Source: Fulvia fulva
Lineage: Eukaryota > Ascomycota > Dothideomycetes > Mycosphaerellales > Mycosphaerellaceae
Length of the DNA: 64,000 nucleotides
Assembly: GCF_020509005.1 (NCBI RefSeq)
Contig: NC_063022.1
Span: 1,178,001-1,242,000, forward strand
Direction: 5' to 3'
The translations under genes and the position numbers were made by a program. The stretch's first letter is position 1, and each line of letters starts with the position of its first letter. A model generated the notes under the pieces. It did not search any database, was not told where the DNA came from, and saw nothing but the letters and a program-made list of their open reading frames with translations. Positions 54,701-63,600 of the stretch are shown one piece after another.

Positions 54701-56775
54701 ACGTTCAGACTGGAGTCAGCGAGGATCGACCAATCCTGACCAGTATCGTTGCCGGTGGACGTCGCTCTCACCACGAGCACACAGTGCGGAGGCGCTGAGT
54801 GGTTGCTCAAGGCATGCTGCGAGTAAAGTGTGACTGTAGCTTGTTGATGAACGTATCGTGTGAGGGGCCGAGGGACGTTGGTCAATGTCGGTGGGATGAT
54901 AGTGGGTGGTGAGGTCGAATCATGTCGTCCTGAAGTCGAGGTGTGTAGGGGCTCAGGCAGCCATCGCGTCCGAGATGGGAAAGAGCACCCACGTGGAAGA
55001 CGCGTGCCTTCCCAAATCGCGACGACCGCTCTCCAGAAACACATCCAGTTCCAAGCGGCCAGTATCCATTCCATCGGTCGGAACAATACGAAATGAAAAG
55101 AAACACATTACAACATACCAATGCAAGGTCCGCAAGCGTTTGCGAGAACCATGCCACCAAAGTCCTCCAAAGTCTTGAGCTGACCATCTCCTGGAAACAT
55201 TGTTAGTACTGCAAAACCAATGAAGGATGACAACCAACTTACTCTCAATGGTAGCGCGGATCTGCTCTGAGCCAGGGGTGACAGTGAACATAGCCTTAGC
55301 CTTGATGCCGTGGTCGAGAGCATCCTGTGCAATAGATGCAGCACGGCTCATATCCTCGTACGAAGAGTTTGTGCAGGAACCGATCAGGCCAACCTTCAGC
55401 TCTTCTGGCCACTTGTTCTCCTTGACTGCGTCCTTGAACTTGCTGAGTGGCGTGGCGAGATCGGGGGTGAATGGACCGTTAATGTGTGGCTCGAGGGTGT
55501 TGAGGTCAATCTCGATGATCTCGTCGTACTCGCAACCCTCGTCTTCGCGAAGCTCCTGTGCGTAGGATCGAGCAAAGTCACCGATGTGCTGTCTCTTGGT
55601 GGCCTTCAGGTAGTCGTACATGCGGTCGTTGAATGGGAAAATCGAGGTAGTGGCACCAATTTCGGCACCCATGTTGCAAATCGTTGCCATACCGGTGCAG
55701 CTGATGTTCTCAGTGCCTGGACCGAAGTACTCGACGATAGCGCCAGTGCCACCTGCGACAAATCAGAATTAATTGTGGAAAACAACATTGGAGCAAACTG
55801 ACCCTTAACGGTAAGGATACCTGCCACGCGGAGGATGATGTCCTTGGGCGATGTCCAGCCAGAGAGCTGGCCAGTAAGTCTAACACCGATGATCTTTGGA
55901 GCCTTGACCTCCCATGGAAGGTTGGCCATAACATCGACAGCGTCAGCGCCACCGACACCGACTGCGACCATACCAAGACCACCAGCGTTGGGAGTGTGGG
56001 AGTCAGTACCGATCATCAGAGCACCTGGGAAAGCGTAGTTCTCGAGGATGATCTGATGAATGATACCACTGCCTGGCTTCCAGAAACCGATGTTGTACTT
56101 TGCGCAGGAAGACGAGAGGAAGTCGTAGACCTCCTTGTTGATGCTGAGGTAAGGTTAGCAAGTGCCGCAGAAGCCACAGCATTCTGTACTTACTCGTATG
56201 CACGGGCAAGATCCTGTTAGATAGTGTTAGCCTCGCATTTCACATGTTTGTGTCTGCTATAGAATGAACCATACCTTCTCACCACCGACCTGTGCCTCAA
56301 TCAAGTGGTCACAGTGGACAGTTGTGGGTGTTGCTACACTGGGCATGCCAGCGCTCATGAACTGCAGAATAGCCATCTGAGCTGTGGCATCTTGACACGC
56401 GACTCTGTCCGGCCTGAGCTTCAAGTAGCTCTTGCCACGCTCAATGTCCTGACCATGCGGGTCATCCAAATGCGAGTATAGGATCTTCTCGGCGTATGTG
56501 AGAGGTCGGTTCAGGCGTTTCCGCACAATATTGAGGTTCTCGTTCATGCCGGCGTAGTTGATGTAGTGGCCCTTCTCCGAGTTGGTCATCTCGACCTTCT
56601 TGGTGAGCGGGCTGTCATTGACGGTAGCAAACGTCCGGCGGCCCAGCCGGGGCTGTTGCAATGGAGTGTTAGCGATGCCGATGGCTCCATGGCTGGTGTG
56701 CGATAGCTGTTTGAGGAGCTGTTATCGCTGTGAAACACATACCAGCTGGCGCGCTGCCAATCGTGCCGACAACAT
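51784..56775 (-). CDS. ACO1: aconitase (mitochondrial), gene interrupted by one giant intron
   Basis: Aconitate hydratase of the TCA cycle, a [4Fe-4S] enzyme. Nine exons give 781 residues: 56775-56743, 56652-56275, 56213-56194 (20 bases), 56143-55803, 55752-55243, 55190-55119, 52881-52864 (18 bases), 52808-52676 and 52624-51784. The N-terminus [20 protein letters not shown] is a mitochondrial presequence. Landmarks are [32 protein letters not shown], the first cluster Cys in [18 protein letters not shown], the other two in [37 protein letters not shown], and the catalytic [20 protein letters not shown]. Length and order match the family (yeast Aco1 is near 780). Seven introns are ordinary; the intron at 55118-52882 is 2,237 bases. 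The intron at 52675-52625 appears to use a GC donor (GCAAGT), giving LAGSLSFNP. Confidence 0.95.
52907..52937. repeat. TTG trinucleotide microsatellite
   Basis: About nine TTG units in a row (CAA on the ACO1 coding strand), next to the branch site of the giant intron. Confidence 0.9.
53246..54307 (-). CDS. GIY-YIG nuclease-like protein with zinc-finger-like tail, encoded inside an ACO1 intron
   Basis: This uninterrupted 353-residue frame has its own ATG and lies wholly within the ACO1 intron on the same strand. Residues about 1-80 are helical with a hydrophobic start. The GIY-YIG core follows: [20 protein letters not shown], where GVY and YVG stand for GIY and YIG, then [18 protein letters not shown] with the conserved catalytic-type Arg. 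The middle is Trp/Phe-rich ([18 protein letters not shown]). A Lys/Ala-rich helix follows ([20 protein letters not shown]), then a basic stretch ([10 protein letters not shown]). The tail reads [20 protein letters not shown] followed by SDIHTEE, a C2H2 finger pattern with the first Cys replaced. I place it with fungal GIY-YIG/zinc-finger proteins of likely selfish origin. Activity is not shown. Confidence 0.72.
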   Translation of the reverse strand: MAFDHAAVAHVTTIIELITMLIALCFAKLPTWWINSTLRLLLSDEPVLQELLDSAGLVFAPSLLEAVQFTAPPTLDWFKSLPTRAHKRWGVYVIVLEKQGSRPRIYVGSGTGADKGVSNRIANYDNRTTFPHYVEKAFNEGFNVTNKGLLLWAPIPRPGSVPKLRLLFLKMECAFAFVFWSMRRTPKMLEQAPELCPWPLDALQYDGVCSHAAMSEKGIGDIGLSEAQLEAIAVEAKERKAAAYKAYRQTAERKAKVASEITEAKAIAAKLTAQEPVKAPKGTPHYRARKRKTQAENAKRNPDQAKASMNAANNTYKAKALREKKYHDPICDKAFPTKQKLARHMISDIHTEE

Positions 56776-57442
56776 CCTGATATGCTTCCCAGCTGCGGTC
56801 TGAGCGGTGGTGAAGCTGAGTGGAGGGGAGATGGGCGTGTTGATGAGTGCGTGCGCTATAAGTGAAGAAGACGCTGTGGCTGTCGAGCGAACAAAAGAGA
56901 CATGGCCGTAAGCTGCCAGAGTTCTCCGGCAAAGCGAGGACACCACCTTTAGCAGCTCTGCTATTGGCTCTTGGGGCAATCCACGTCCTCGGCTACTCGG
57001 GAACAGTCGACCTGCAGACCCGTGAGACCATCAAATTCTCGCGCCTAGACGATTCGCGGCAACAGCTGCTGCGCGGGTGTCGGCCGAGTGACAGAGGAAG
57101 TGCTCTTATTCAGCGTTGCATGTGAATCTGATAGGCCATATGGCACATTTCTGCGGACTCAGCACAACCGTTTCGACTACTTGCACGGCCAGAATCCTCG
57201 CAGACTCTCCATCAGCAGCAGGCGTGTGCAGACCACGTCCGCCACCCCACGACTTGCTGCCGCTCCTGATCGTGTGCCAGCCGAGGCCGCCGCGTGCATT
57301 CCGCGTTTCGCAGCGATATCGCTAATTTTCGCTCGTGCTCCTGCAAGCGGTTTTACACAGACCACATCCCAAACCACAACATCTCCCGAAATCAGCATCC
57401 ACCATCTTCCTGTCTTACCGATCTCGGCGAGGCACAGCAAAG
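56776..57442. promoter_or_regulatory. divergent region between ACO1 and BUD20
   Basis: The 667 bases separate outward-facing start codons. No gene is supported. Pyrimidine- and CA-rich leader sequence precedes the BUD20 ATG (about 57355-57440). Confidence 0.45.
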
Positions 57443-57808
57443 ATGCCAGCCATCAGAGGTCCGAAGTCGAAATCAAAGACGCGCCGCCATACTCGTGATC
57501 TCGACCAGGTCCACGCTGACTTGCTGTCGAAAAAGCACCTCGAAAAGTACACCGAGACGAAAGCGAAGGAGGATCTGCCCGGGTTCGGAGAGTGGTATTG
57601 CGTCGAGTGCGCAAAGTGGTATGAGTCCGAGACCAACTTTGTCAAGCACCAGAAGGGCAAGCCGCACAAGAGACGAGTGCGCGATCTGAAAGAAGAGCCG
57701 TACAGCCAGAAGGAAGCGGAGCTGGCCACGGGCTTGACAACGGACAATGGCAGGAAGCCAGTCGAGGAGTCGGAAATGATCGATGCGTCGGAGGATGAGG
57801 ATGTATGA
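57443..57808 (+). CDS. BUD20: 60S pre-ribosome export factor Bud20 (ZNF593-type C2H2 protein)
   Basis: Bud20 is a shuttling zinc-finger protein that joins late nuclear pre-60S particles and helps their export. Single exon, 121 residues. The start (PAIRGPKSKSKTRRHTRDLD) and the segment DQVHADLLSKKHLEKY are family signatures. The zinc finger is WYCVECAKWYESETNFVKHQ followed by KGKPHKRRVR, with Cys-x2-Cys and His-x5-His. The tail is acidic (ESEMIDASEDEDV). The ATG chosen gives the canonical N-terminus; the same frame is open upstream without family resemblance. Confidence 0.93.
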   Translation: MPAIRGPKSKSKTRRHTRDLDQVHADLLSKKHLEKYTETKAKEDLPGFGEWYCVECAKWYESETNFVKHQKGKPHKRRVRDLKEEPYSQKEAELATGLTTDNGRKPVEESEMIDASEDEDV

Positions 57809-58595
57809 AGGAGATGTCAACGAAAGGACGGGCAGAAGTCATATGGCTAATGCGATTTCTTCATCGGACCATCCATGCTGGACTACCATCTTCCACTATT
57901 GGAGGCATAAGTCTCAGCAAGTCTCATGATCTTGAACCACGCATCACAACATTGGACAATGCTCTCAGGGATTCTCGAATGGACTATACCACTCACCGAC
58001 ACCGCTATCAGCAGTGATAAAGTCCACTGCCGAAATTTTATGGTGGCCTCAGGTGTCAACAAATTTTCGCTGGTGCCCGACACTTCGCCAACCACCAAGT
58101 CGCGCTTGAGATCCACGGCATCCTCATTGCATCGGTGAACACACACTACACCGTTCGTGCATTGCAGATCTGGAGCCCCAGAAGCTTGCATGACCAACGT
58201 CGGTATATGGCCGACACCGGACGGGTCAAATCGGGAAGAGCCACTCGCACGTGCATGACTTGGCAGGGAAGGCACGATGCTGACATTACGGTGGTATGAT
58301 GAGAACATAGCATGCAGTAAGATTATGTTCAGGACTGGTAATTCGTTCGCTACATCACTACCTTGCACACCACACGGCGGGGAAGTCTGTCATGCTGGGT
58401 CCTGGTGGACTTCATCTGGGCATTCTGGTGTCGACGTTACATGCTCTTTCACTCTCCTCCTCACATTCAACCCGCAGCCTGCCTCCCCAAGCATCACAGT
58501 CGGTCACCGCCGCCCACATCGCCTGCCATCGTAACGATCATATCGTACACCATCATTTCGTGGACCCCTCGGCGACGCATTCCTCGCGATATCGT
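57809..58595. other. intergenic region between convergent genes
   Basis: The 787 bases between BUD20 (+) and the coiled-coil gene (-) contain no supported gene or repeat. Confidence 0.45.
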
Positions 58596-60434
58596 TCATA
58601 GGTCGCGGTGGCAAGGAAGACTTGCTCTCCATCGCCAGAGGTTGTCGAGGTGGCTGCAATCTCGGATCTCTGACGACGCGAGAATCGTTCGTGGACTCTG
58701 TCGATACCGCAGGGCTGACCGGTATGTCACACTGTCTGGAGAACCCTGCTTGACCGGAGGCGTGGTGCTATTGGAGGAGCGATTCTTCTTCCGAGGTGGT
58801 GCATCGTCCTCGTCAGAGTCCTGAGTGTCGTGACCAAGCATCTCATCCAGCTTCCGACTGGCCTTCCTACTGTTCTCCCCCGCCTTTCTGCTCTCTGCCG
58901 CGACCTGCTTGAACTCTGCGTACTCCTTCTCGACGGCCGCTTTGGCGACATTGGATTCTTGGAGCTGTTGTTGGGTTTGTTGAAGTTTCTCCTGAAGGTC
59001 GGCGTTTTCCTTCTCAAGATCTTTCTTGGCCTCATTCAGTGCGACAGAGTTCTCGTTGTCCTCCTCCGCGATTTTCCTCAATCTACTGCACCCCTCGACC
59101 AGAGCCTTGATCTCGTTACCCTTCTTGACCAGCTCGCCGGTGTTGTTCTTGAGCGTCGTCTTCTGTTCACTTGCAAGTGTCTCCAACTTGTCGAACTTCG
59201 CCTTGAGCTCTCGGAAGCCACCTCTGACCTTCTTGATCTCATCTTGCTCCACTTTCCTCTTCCCTTCGGAGTCTTTGAGGCTAGCCTTCTCCTTGGCATA
59301 GTTCCCCTCGGCTGTCTTGAGCTTTTCCTCGAGAGCGCGGAGCTGTTGGTTTACGCAATCCAGTTCGGCATGGAGCTTGTCGTTCTCGGTGCCGATCTCC
59401 TTGCGAGCACTCTTGAAGTTGCTGTTTTTCCGTATCCAATCACGGACGACGTCAACAGCAACGCCGAGCTCGCCTTCGAGCCTGGTGACCTCCATGCACA
59501 GTCCATTGGAAAGAAGCTCTGCGGTCTGGACCTTGGCTTGAAGTTTTCTGGTTTGCCAACGATGAATGGCAGTCCGAACGACCGATCTGGCAGCGACGGC
59601 CTTGACTGTCTTCTGATTGGACACCAACGCTGCCTGCTGCTCCTCCACCCTGTCCTGAAGGCTACTGCTGGTCGCTTGCTCGTTGACGAGAGCATCTTGA
59701 AGGTCCTGGCGTTGCAAACGCAGTATCTCGAGAGTTATCTTGTTGGCCTCCTTCTCTTGGGCCAGAGCGGCTCGAAGATCATCGCCATCCTTCTGGACCT
59801 TCCTGATGGTGAGGCATAGTGCAACTCTCTGTTCAGTCGACTCACGGGTGTGATCGAGAAAGTCGTCTTCGTGTTGACGATTGAGCTCCCGGATCTCCTT
59901 GTCGTGCTGCTCTTCAGCCTTCAATCTCGCATCCTCGCATTTCATCCACAGATCTTGGCAGTGATTCTCCCATTCCTTGATCTTCACCTCCCGACCGTTG
60001 CTTTCGCCCGTCACGTGGTGGACTTGTTGCCGCAAATCGGCGATCAGTTGAAGGAGCGACCGGGCATAACCTTCGATGCCTATGTGCGCGTTGTGCAACG
60101 CAGCAAAATCCGGTATAATCGGCACTGGTGGAAGAGCCGCTGGAACACCTTGCTGGAGACCGGGCTGGCCTGTGAGTAGTGGTAGCTGTCGTTGCTGCAC
60201 CACCGTTTGACCACTTTGCTGGACACTGCCCTGTTGTGCAGACTGCGATGGGCCTGGGTGGACCGGTCGTTGCCGTGCGATGGCAACACTACCGCGTGCA
60301 CCAACGTTCTCTCGTATAAAAGCAGGCTGTGCTGAGGCCATCACGGATGAAGCTGAGCGATGATACGACTGAGGTGGCACAGGCAAAATATTGCTGTACC
60401 ACAAAAGAGCAGCCGACGAACTGCTGGGGGGCAT
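58596..60434 (-). CDS. long coiled-coil protein, unknown function
   Basis: A single-exon frame of 612 residues. The first 100 residues are Gln/Pro/Ser-rich and disordered. From about residue 115 to 540 the protein is almost continuous coiled coil (QLIADLRQQVHHVTGES, EEQHDKEIRELNRQHEDDF, NDKLHAELDCVNQQLRALEE, KKDLEKENADLQEKLQQTQQ). A basic IQ-like patch interrupts it (VVRTAIHRWQTRKLQAKVQ). A short acidic segment and a nuclear-localisation-like patch (DSDEDDAPPRKKNRSS) precede the tail. The architecture resembles spindle, septal or Golgi tethers, but nothing identifies it. A 329-codon Leu-rich frame on the other strand at 58830-59819 is its shadow. The ATG could also be the internal one at MASAQPAFIRENVG. 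Confidence 0.72.
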   Translation of the reverse strand: MPPSSSSAALLWYSNILPVPPQSYHRSASSVMASAQPAFIRENVGARGSVAIARQRPVHPGPSQSAQQGSVQQSGQTVVQQRQLPLLTGQPGLQQGVPAALPPVPIIPDFAALHNAHIGIEGYARSLLQLIADLRQQVHHVTGESNGREVKIKEWENHCQDLWMKCEDARLKAEEQHDKEIRELNRQHEDDFLDHTRESTEQRVALCLTIRKVQKDGDDLRAALAQEKEANKITLEILRLQRQDLQDALVNEQATSSSLQDRVEEQQAALVSNQKTVKAVAARSVVRTAIHRWQTRKLQAKVQTAELLSNGLCMEVTRLEGELGVAVDVVRDWIRKNSNFKSARKEIGTENDKLHAELDCVNQQLRALEEKLKTAEGNYAKEKASLKDSEGKRKVEQDEIKKVRGGFRELKAKFDKLETLASEQKTTLKNNTGELVKKGNEIKALVEGCSRLRKIAEEDNENSVALNEAKKDLEKENADLQEKLQQTQQQLQESNVAKAAVEKEYAEFKQVAAESRKAGENSRKASRKLDEMLGHDTQDSDEDDAPPRKKNRSSNSTTPPVKQGSPDSVTYRSALRYRQSPRTILASSEIRDCSHLDNLWRWRASLPCHRDL

Positions 60435-61123
60435 GTGGCCAGCATAAGGTACGGAGCGGTCAACATGGTGAAAGTGACAGCTTGCATGGCTTCGTTTCCA
60501 TTGTGCTGGAGCGCTGCTAATGTGTCTATCCGTCCCCGAGACAAAGTGCCGTGGTGCGGCAATGCAGCGCTGGAAGCTTGGAGAAGATGTCCATCTTCAA
60601 AGGACAGAGCATGTTGGTGTGTGCTGTTATCACTGCATCAACAGGCACGAGGTTGCAGCAGCTTTCAGCTATTCAGAGGACTGAGTATGTGTTGTGAAAG
60701 AGCAAGAGCGACGTTGGCGATGGAGATACAGCATGCAGGGATCATCTCCAAAGTCGGTCTCGTCGAAACAGAGACGCGACTGCCCGACACGTCGACTCTT
60801 CTCCTTCTCCTTCATCGTTTACATAGCACAACATTATTACTACATGTATCTCATCGCACGACTTCCTCAGCCGACACGTATCAGCGTCTCCTCCTCTTTC
60901 ACTCGTTGAACGTGCTGAAGCGTCCATGTCAAGCATCTGCGGCAGCGAGCGAACGACGACGCCACCAAACCTGTCATGGCCGCCGACGGATAGCCACAGC
61001 TCTCCCTGTTGCACGACCAGCCAATGAACAGGCAAACGTCCGTTTCAATGCACTCTTCGCAGACCCTTCATGTGGCCTGTCGATCAATCCTGGCCTACGT
61101 TCCGACTCTTGAGGTACCGACGA
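60435..61123. other. intergenic region
   Basis: No gene is supported. A plus-strand frame of 250 codons at 60360-61112 overlaps the coiled-coil gene start and has no recognisable character. The region should include the coiled-coil gene promoter and the J-domain gene 3' UTR. Confidence 0.4.
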
Positions 61124-62508
61124 CTACCGCCACCCACCCATGCTCAGCTGCGCAAAGTCATCGTTTATGCCAGGCTCTGCGCTATGGCCGTCATAGTCGC
61201 GTCTGCGTTCGGGATCGATGAGCGTGTCGTATGCCTTACAGATTGCCGCCCATCGGACTGGAGCTTCTGGGTCATTCGGTCGTTGCACGGGGTTGTGCTT
61301 CAGGCTCAAGTCGGCGAGAGATCTGGGAAATGTCAATAACAAGATCGGAGTCTCTATCACCGACTTATTGCTCACCTCTTCATGGTGTGCTCAAAGATTC
61401 GCGGAGGTGTCGACGGGTCCACATCCAGTATGCGATACAGAAGCGGCCATGTCGACTTCTCTAGCACGAGATCACCGTCTACGAAATTCGCGTCGTAATA
61501 AGCCTCGAATCGCGGCTCTGCAACTGTTGGCGGCTGATATACAGGACGGCGGAACGAAGACGCCGATGAGGGCGGGTCTGCAGAGTACCTACCGTCCATG
61601 CTGCGGCGAGGCGGTAGCGAATCCGAAGAGCTTCGAGCATCATCATACTGGCTTCGAGGTCTCGATGCTGGTGGTGTAGGAGCGGTCTTCTCACTTCCTC
61701 GGCTGGACGGCGGTGTTCCGTATGGTACTTGGCTGCTGAAGCGTGGCGAAGGCGTTCTGGTATTGCTGCTAACGTACGGTGTGGGCGGTGGCGGCGGCGG
61801 CGGTACGACCTGCGGAACCCTCTCGCTACTCTGCCACGGAGAGGACGATGCCCCGAAGATAGCACTGGGTCGATGTGGTGATGAAGGTGGCGGAGGAAAG
61901 TATGGCTGGCCGCTACGCCGCGGTGACGGTGGCATACCAAATGTTCTGTCGCTGCCCACTCGAGGCGGTGCCGCCGGCCTCCGATCTCTGCTGTCGACCC
62001 TCTCGAGGATTGGTCCAGGACTAGTGGATCGTACTCCCATATCTGGTGCTCTTCGGAGATGCTCTGTGACTCTGACCGGCGGACAGGGCGAAGTCTCTGG
62101 TGTTCTCGGCTTTCCACCAAGAGGAAGCGCCTCCCTTTTCTGCACATCCCGTTTCCAATCGCGCAACTCTGTGATGTCCATTCCTTGCTTATCACACACG
62201 GCAAGTCGCGAACTGAAGGCTTGCAGCATTTCTCGGTCACCTGTCGTTAGTCTTCCCTGCCTTTCGATCTGCTCGATGCGTCTGATCAGATCCCTGGTCA
62301 TATCTTTATTCGCCATGTCGCACAGCTCAATCTTCTCCTCTGGTGGTCGTCTTCCCGATCTGAGTTCTTGGCGCAACTGCTCTATCCGAGATTGTAGCTC
62401 ATTTGAAGCTGCAATATCAAGCTTCATGATCGACCTCAAGTCATTCACATCCAGCCCTGCCGCGCTCATCGCGGAGCCTTCACGTCTTGGCTCCATCTTG
62501 CGAGTCAT
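61124..62508 (-). CDS. J-domain-like protein with HPD changed to HNP
   Basis: Two exons, 62508-61376 and 61322-61124, give 443 residues from the ATG at 62508. The frame is open to 62604 behind a CTTTTCAG acceptor-like site, so an upstream exon may add residues. The N-terminal part is helical and charged (NELQSRIEQLRQELRSGRRP, DMTRDLIRRIEQIERQGRLT). The middle is Pro/Ser-rich with a poly-Pro run (VVPPPPPPPTPYV). The C-terminus reads LLYRILDVDPSTPPRIFEHT, then MKRSLADLSLKHNPVQRPND and AAICKAYDTLIDPERRRDYD, which follows the J-domain pattern. The Hsp70-activating HPD tripeptide is HNP here. Stimulation of an Hsp70 is therefore doubtful. It could be a J-like adaptor. Confidence 0.7.
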
Positions 62509-63201
62509 AGAGGTCAGCGATTTTGGCGAGGTGATGTGGTACTGAGCGAGCGCCTTGTGCTGGGAGGACGGGATATAAGGATCTGGAACCCTGAAAAGTG
62601 CCAATGCAAGTTATATCAGGCATGCCCGGTCCCCATGCGAGATTGACAACGACTTCGCCACGTCAGCCCAAGCACATCCTGATCAATCACGGACTCCATT
62701 GCAAATCTCTCGAGCGGTTCCTTGGAAGTCCGCAAGCTAATCTTCAGACTTTGCTGCTCCGTCGACGAAAAGAAGGCGTCCCATCCCGCGTGTTTCTGCC
62801 CGAACGGCTGCCTAAGGACTGTTTCCCAGCATCATCGTTGTCGCTCGAGCCCGACGTTCCACGCCAACGCAGCGATACGCTGGGGACGCTCGAGATGTTG
62901 ATGTTGACATCCTCTAAACACCTTTTCTCGCGTCTTTTGCCCCATAGCGGACTGGTCAGGTCGGTACATCGATTGCAGCGCGCGCAAAGTACCGACAGCT
63001 GCTCAGCCTGCAGAGTCCAGACTCTTGATACTTCTACTGGATAACGACAGAGGATGAGAGAGAGTGTGTCTTTCGAATCAAAAAGTATCTGCGGACGCTA
63101 CTCCGATAAATGTTTCGGACCTGGCCGCCACTTCACAGACCCAACCAGAACGTGCTCAGAAAGGACCACTGCCACATTGGCCCCCATCTGATTCGACCAT
63201 C
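62509..63201. other. intergenic region
   Basis: The 693 bases hold the 5' flank (and perhaps a first exon) of the J-domain-like gene and the 3' flank of the next gene. Nothing else is supported. Confidence 0.4.
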
Positions 63202-63600
63202 TCATCGATTCTCCTCACACTTACAACAACCCCCCTCCATCGCCCTCATCTCCCCCTTCCTCGCTTCAACCCTCCCCAACAACCTCTCCACCTCCTCCCC
63301 CATCCTCTCCATCGCCACAACCAAATCCCTAAAATCCTGCAACATCTTCCTCTCCGCCCTGTTTCCCCCTTCGCGATCGTGCTCTACGATCTCCTCAAGC
63401 TCAAACATATGGTCGCGACAAGCTGCCAGTCTATCAGAGTCTCTGCATGAGCGAAGCCATTGCACGTCTGCGGCTCTGATGGAGGAGATGGGGAGGAGGG
63501 AGAGCTGGAGGAGGTGTTCGTGCGTTATGGTGTAGGTGTGGGAGTCTTGGGCCAGCCATTTTTCGAATTGGGCCTAGGAGAGGCCGTGTTGTTGGGACAT
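63202..63600 (-). pseudogene. small helical-protein gene with an in-frame TAG at codon 9, or an unresolved first intron
   Basis: From the ATG at 63600 the frame reads MSQQHGLS, then TAG at 63576-63574, then continues AQFEKWLAQDSHTYTITHEH, LLQLSLLPISSIRAADVQWL, and a coiled segment (MFELEEIVEHDREGGNRAER, MLQDFRDLVVAMERMGEEVE) to a stop at 63202. The protein reads naturally across the stop if TAG were CAG (Gln), a C-to-T change. Alternatively CTCTCCTAG is a splice acceptor and the real first exon lies upstream; I see no good donor close by. The product would be about 130 residues, rich in Glu, Arg and Cys at its end (EGGCCKCEENR). Family unknown. Confidence 0.45.

Larger units (their letters stand above)
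52882..55118 (-). other. 2.2-kb ACO1 intron hosting a GIY-YIG gene
   Basis: On the coding strand the intron begins GTATGTTG right after the G of CGPCIG and ends GCTCATTTTAG before GCCAGTGGGAC. A CTAAC branch-like site lies about 20 bases before the acceptor (plus-strand 52900-52904). Typical introns here are 45-70 bases, so this one is some 35-fold too long. It holds the 353-codon frame at 53246-54307, a TTG/CAA microsatellite near the acceptor, and a degenerate repeat block near 54440-54630. TATGTTGT just inside the 5' end and ACAACATA near the branch site are inverted copies of eight bases. The simplest reading is an element inserted into an ordinary small intron, leaving its splice signals in place. 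Confidence 0.8.

Noticed and set aside
58830..59819. 329-codon Leu-rich plus-strand frame
   Set aside because: Exact antisense of the coiled-coil gene; Leu/Val richness is the expected reverse reading of Lys/Glu/Gln codons.
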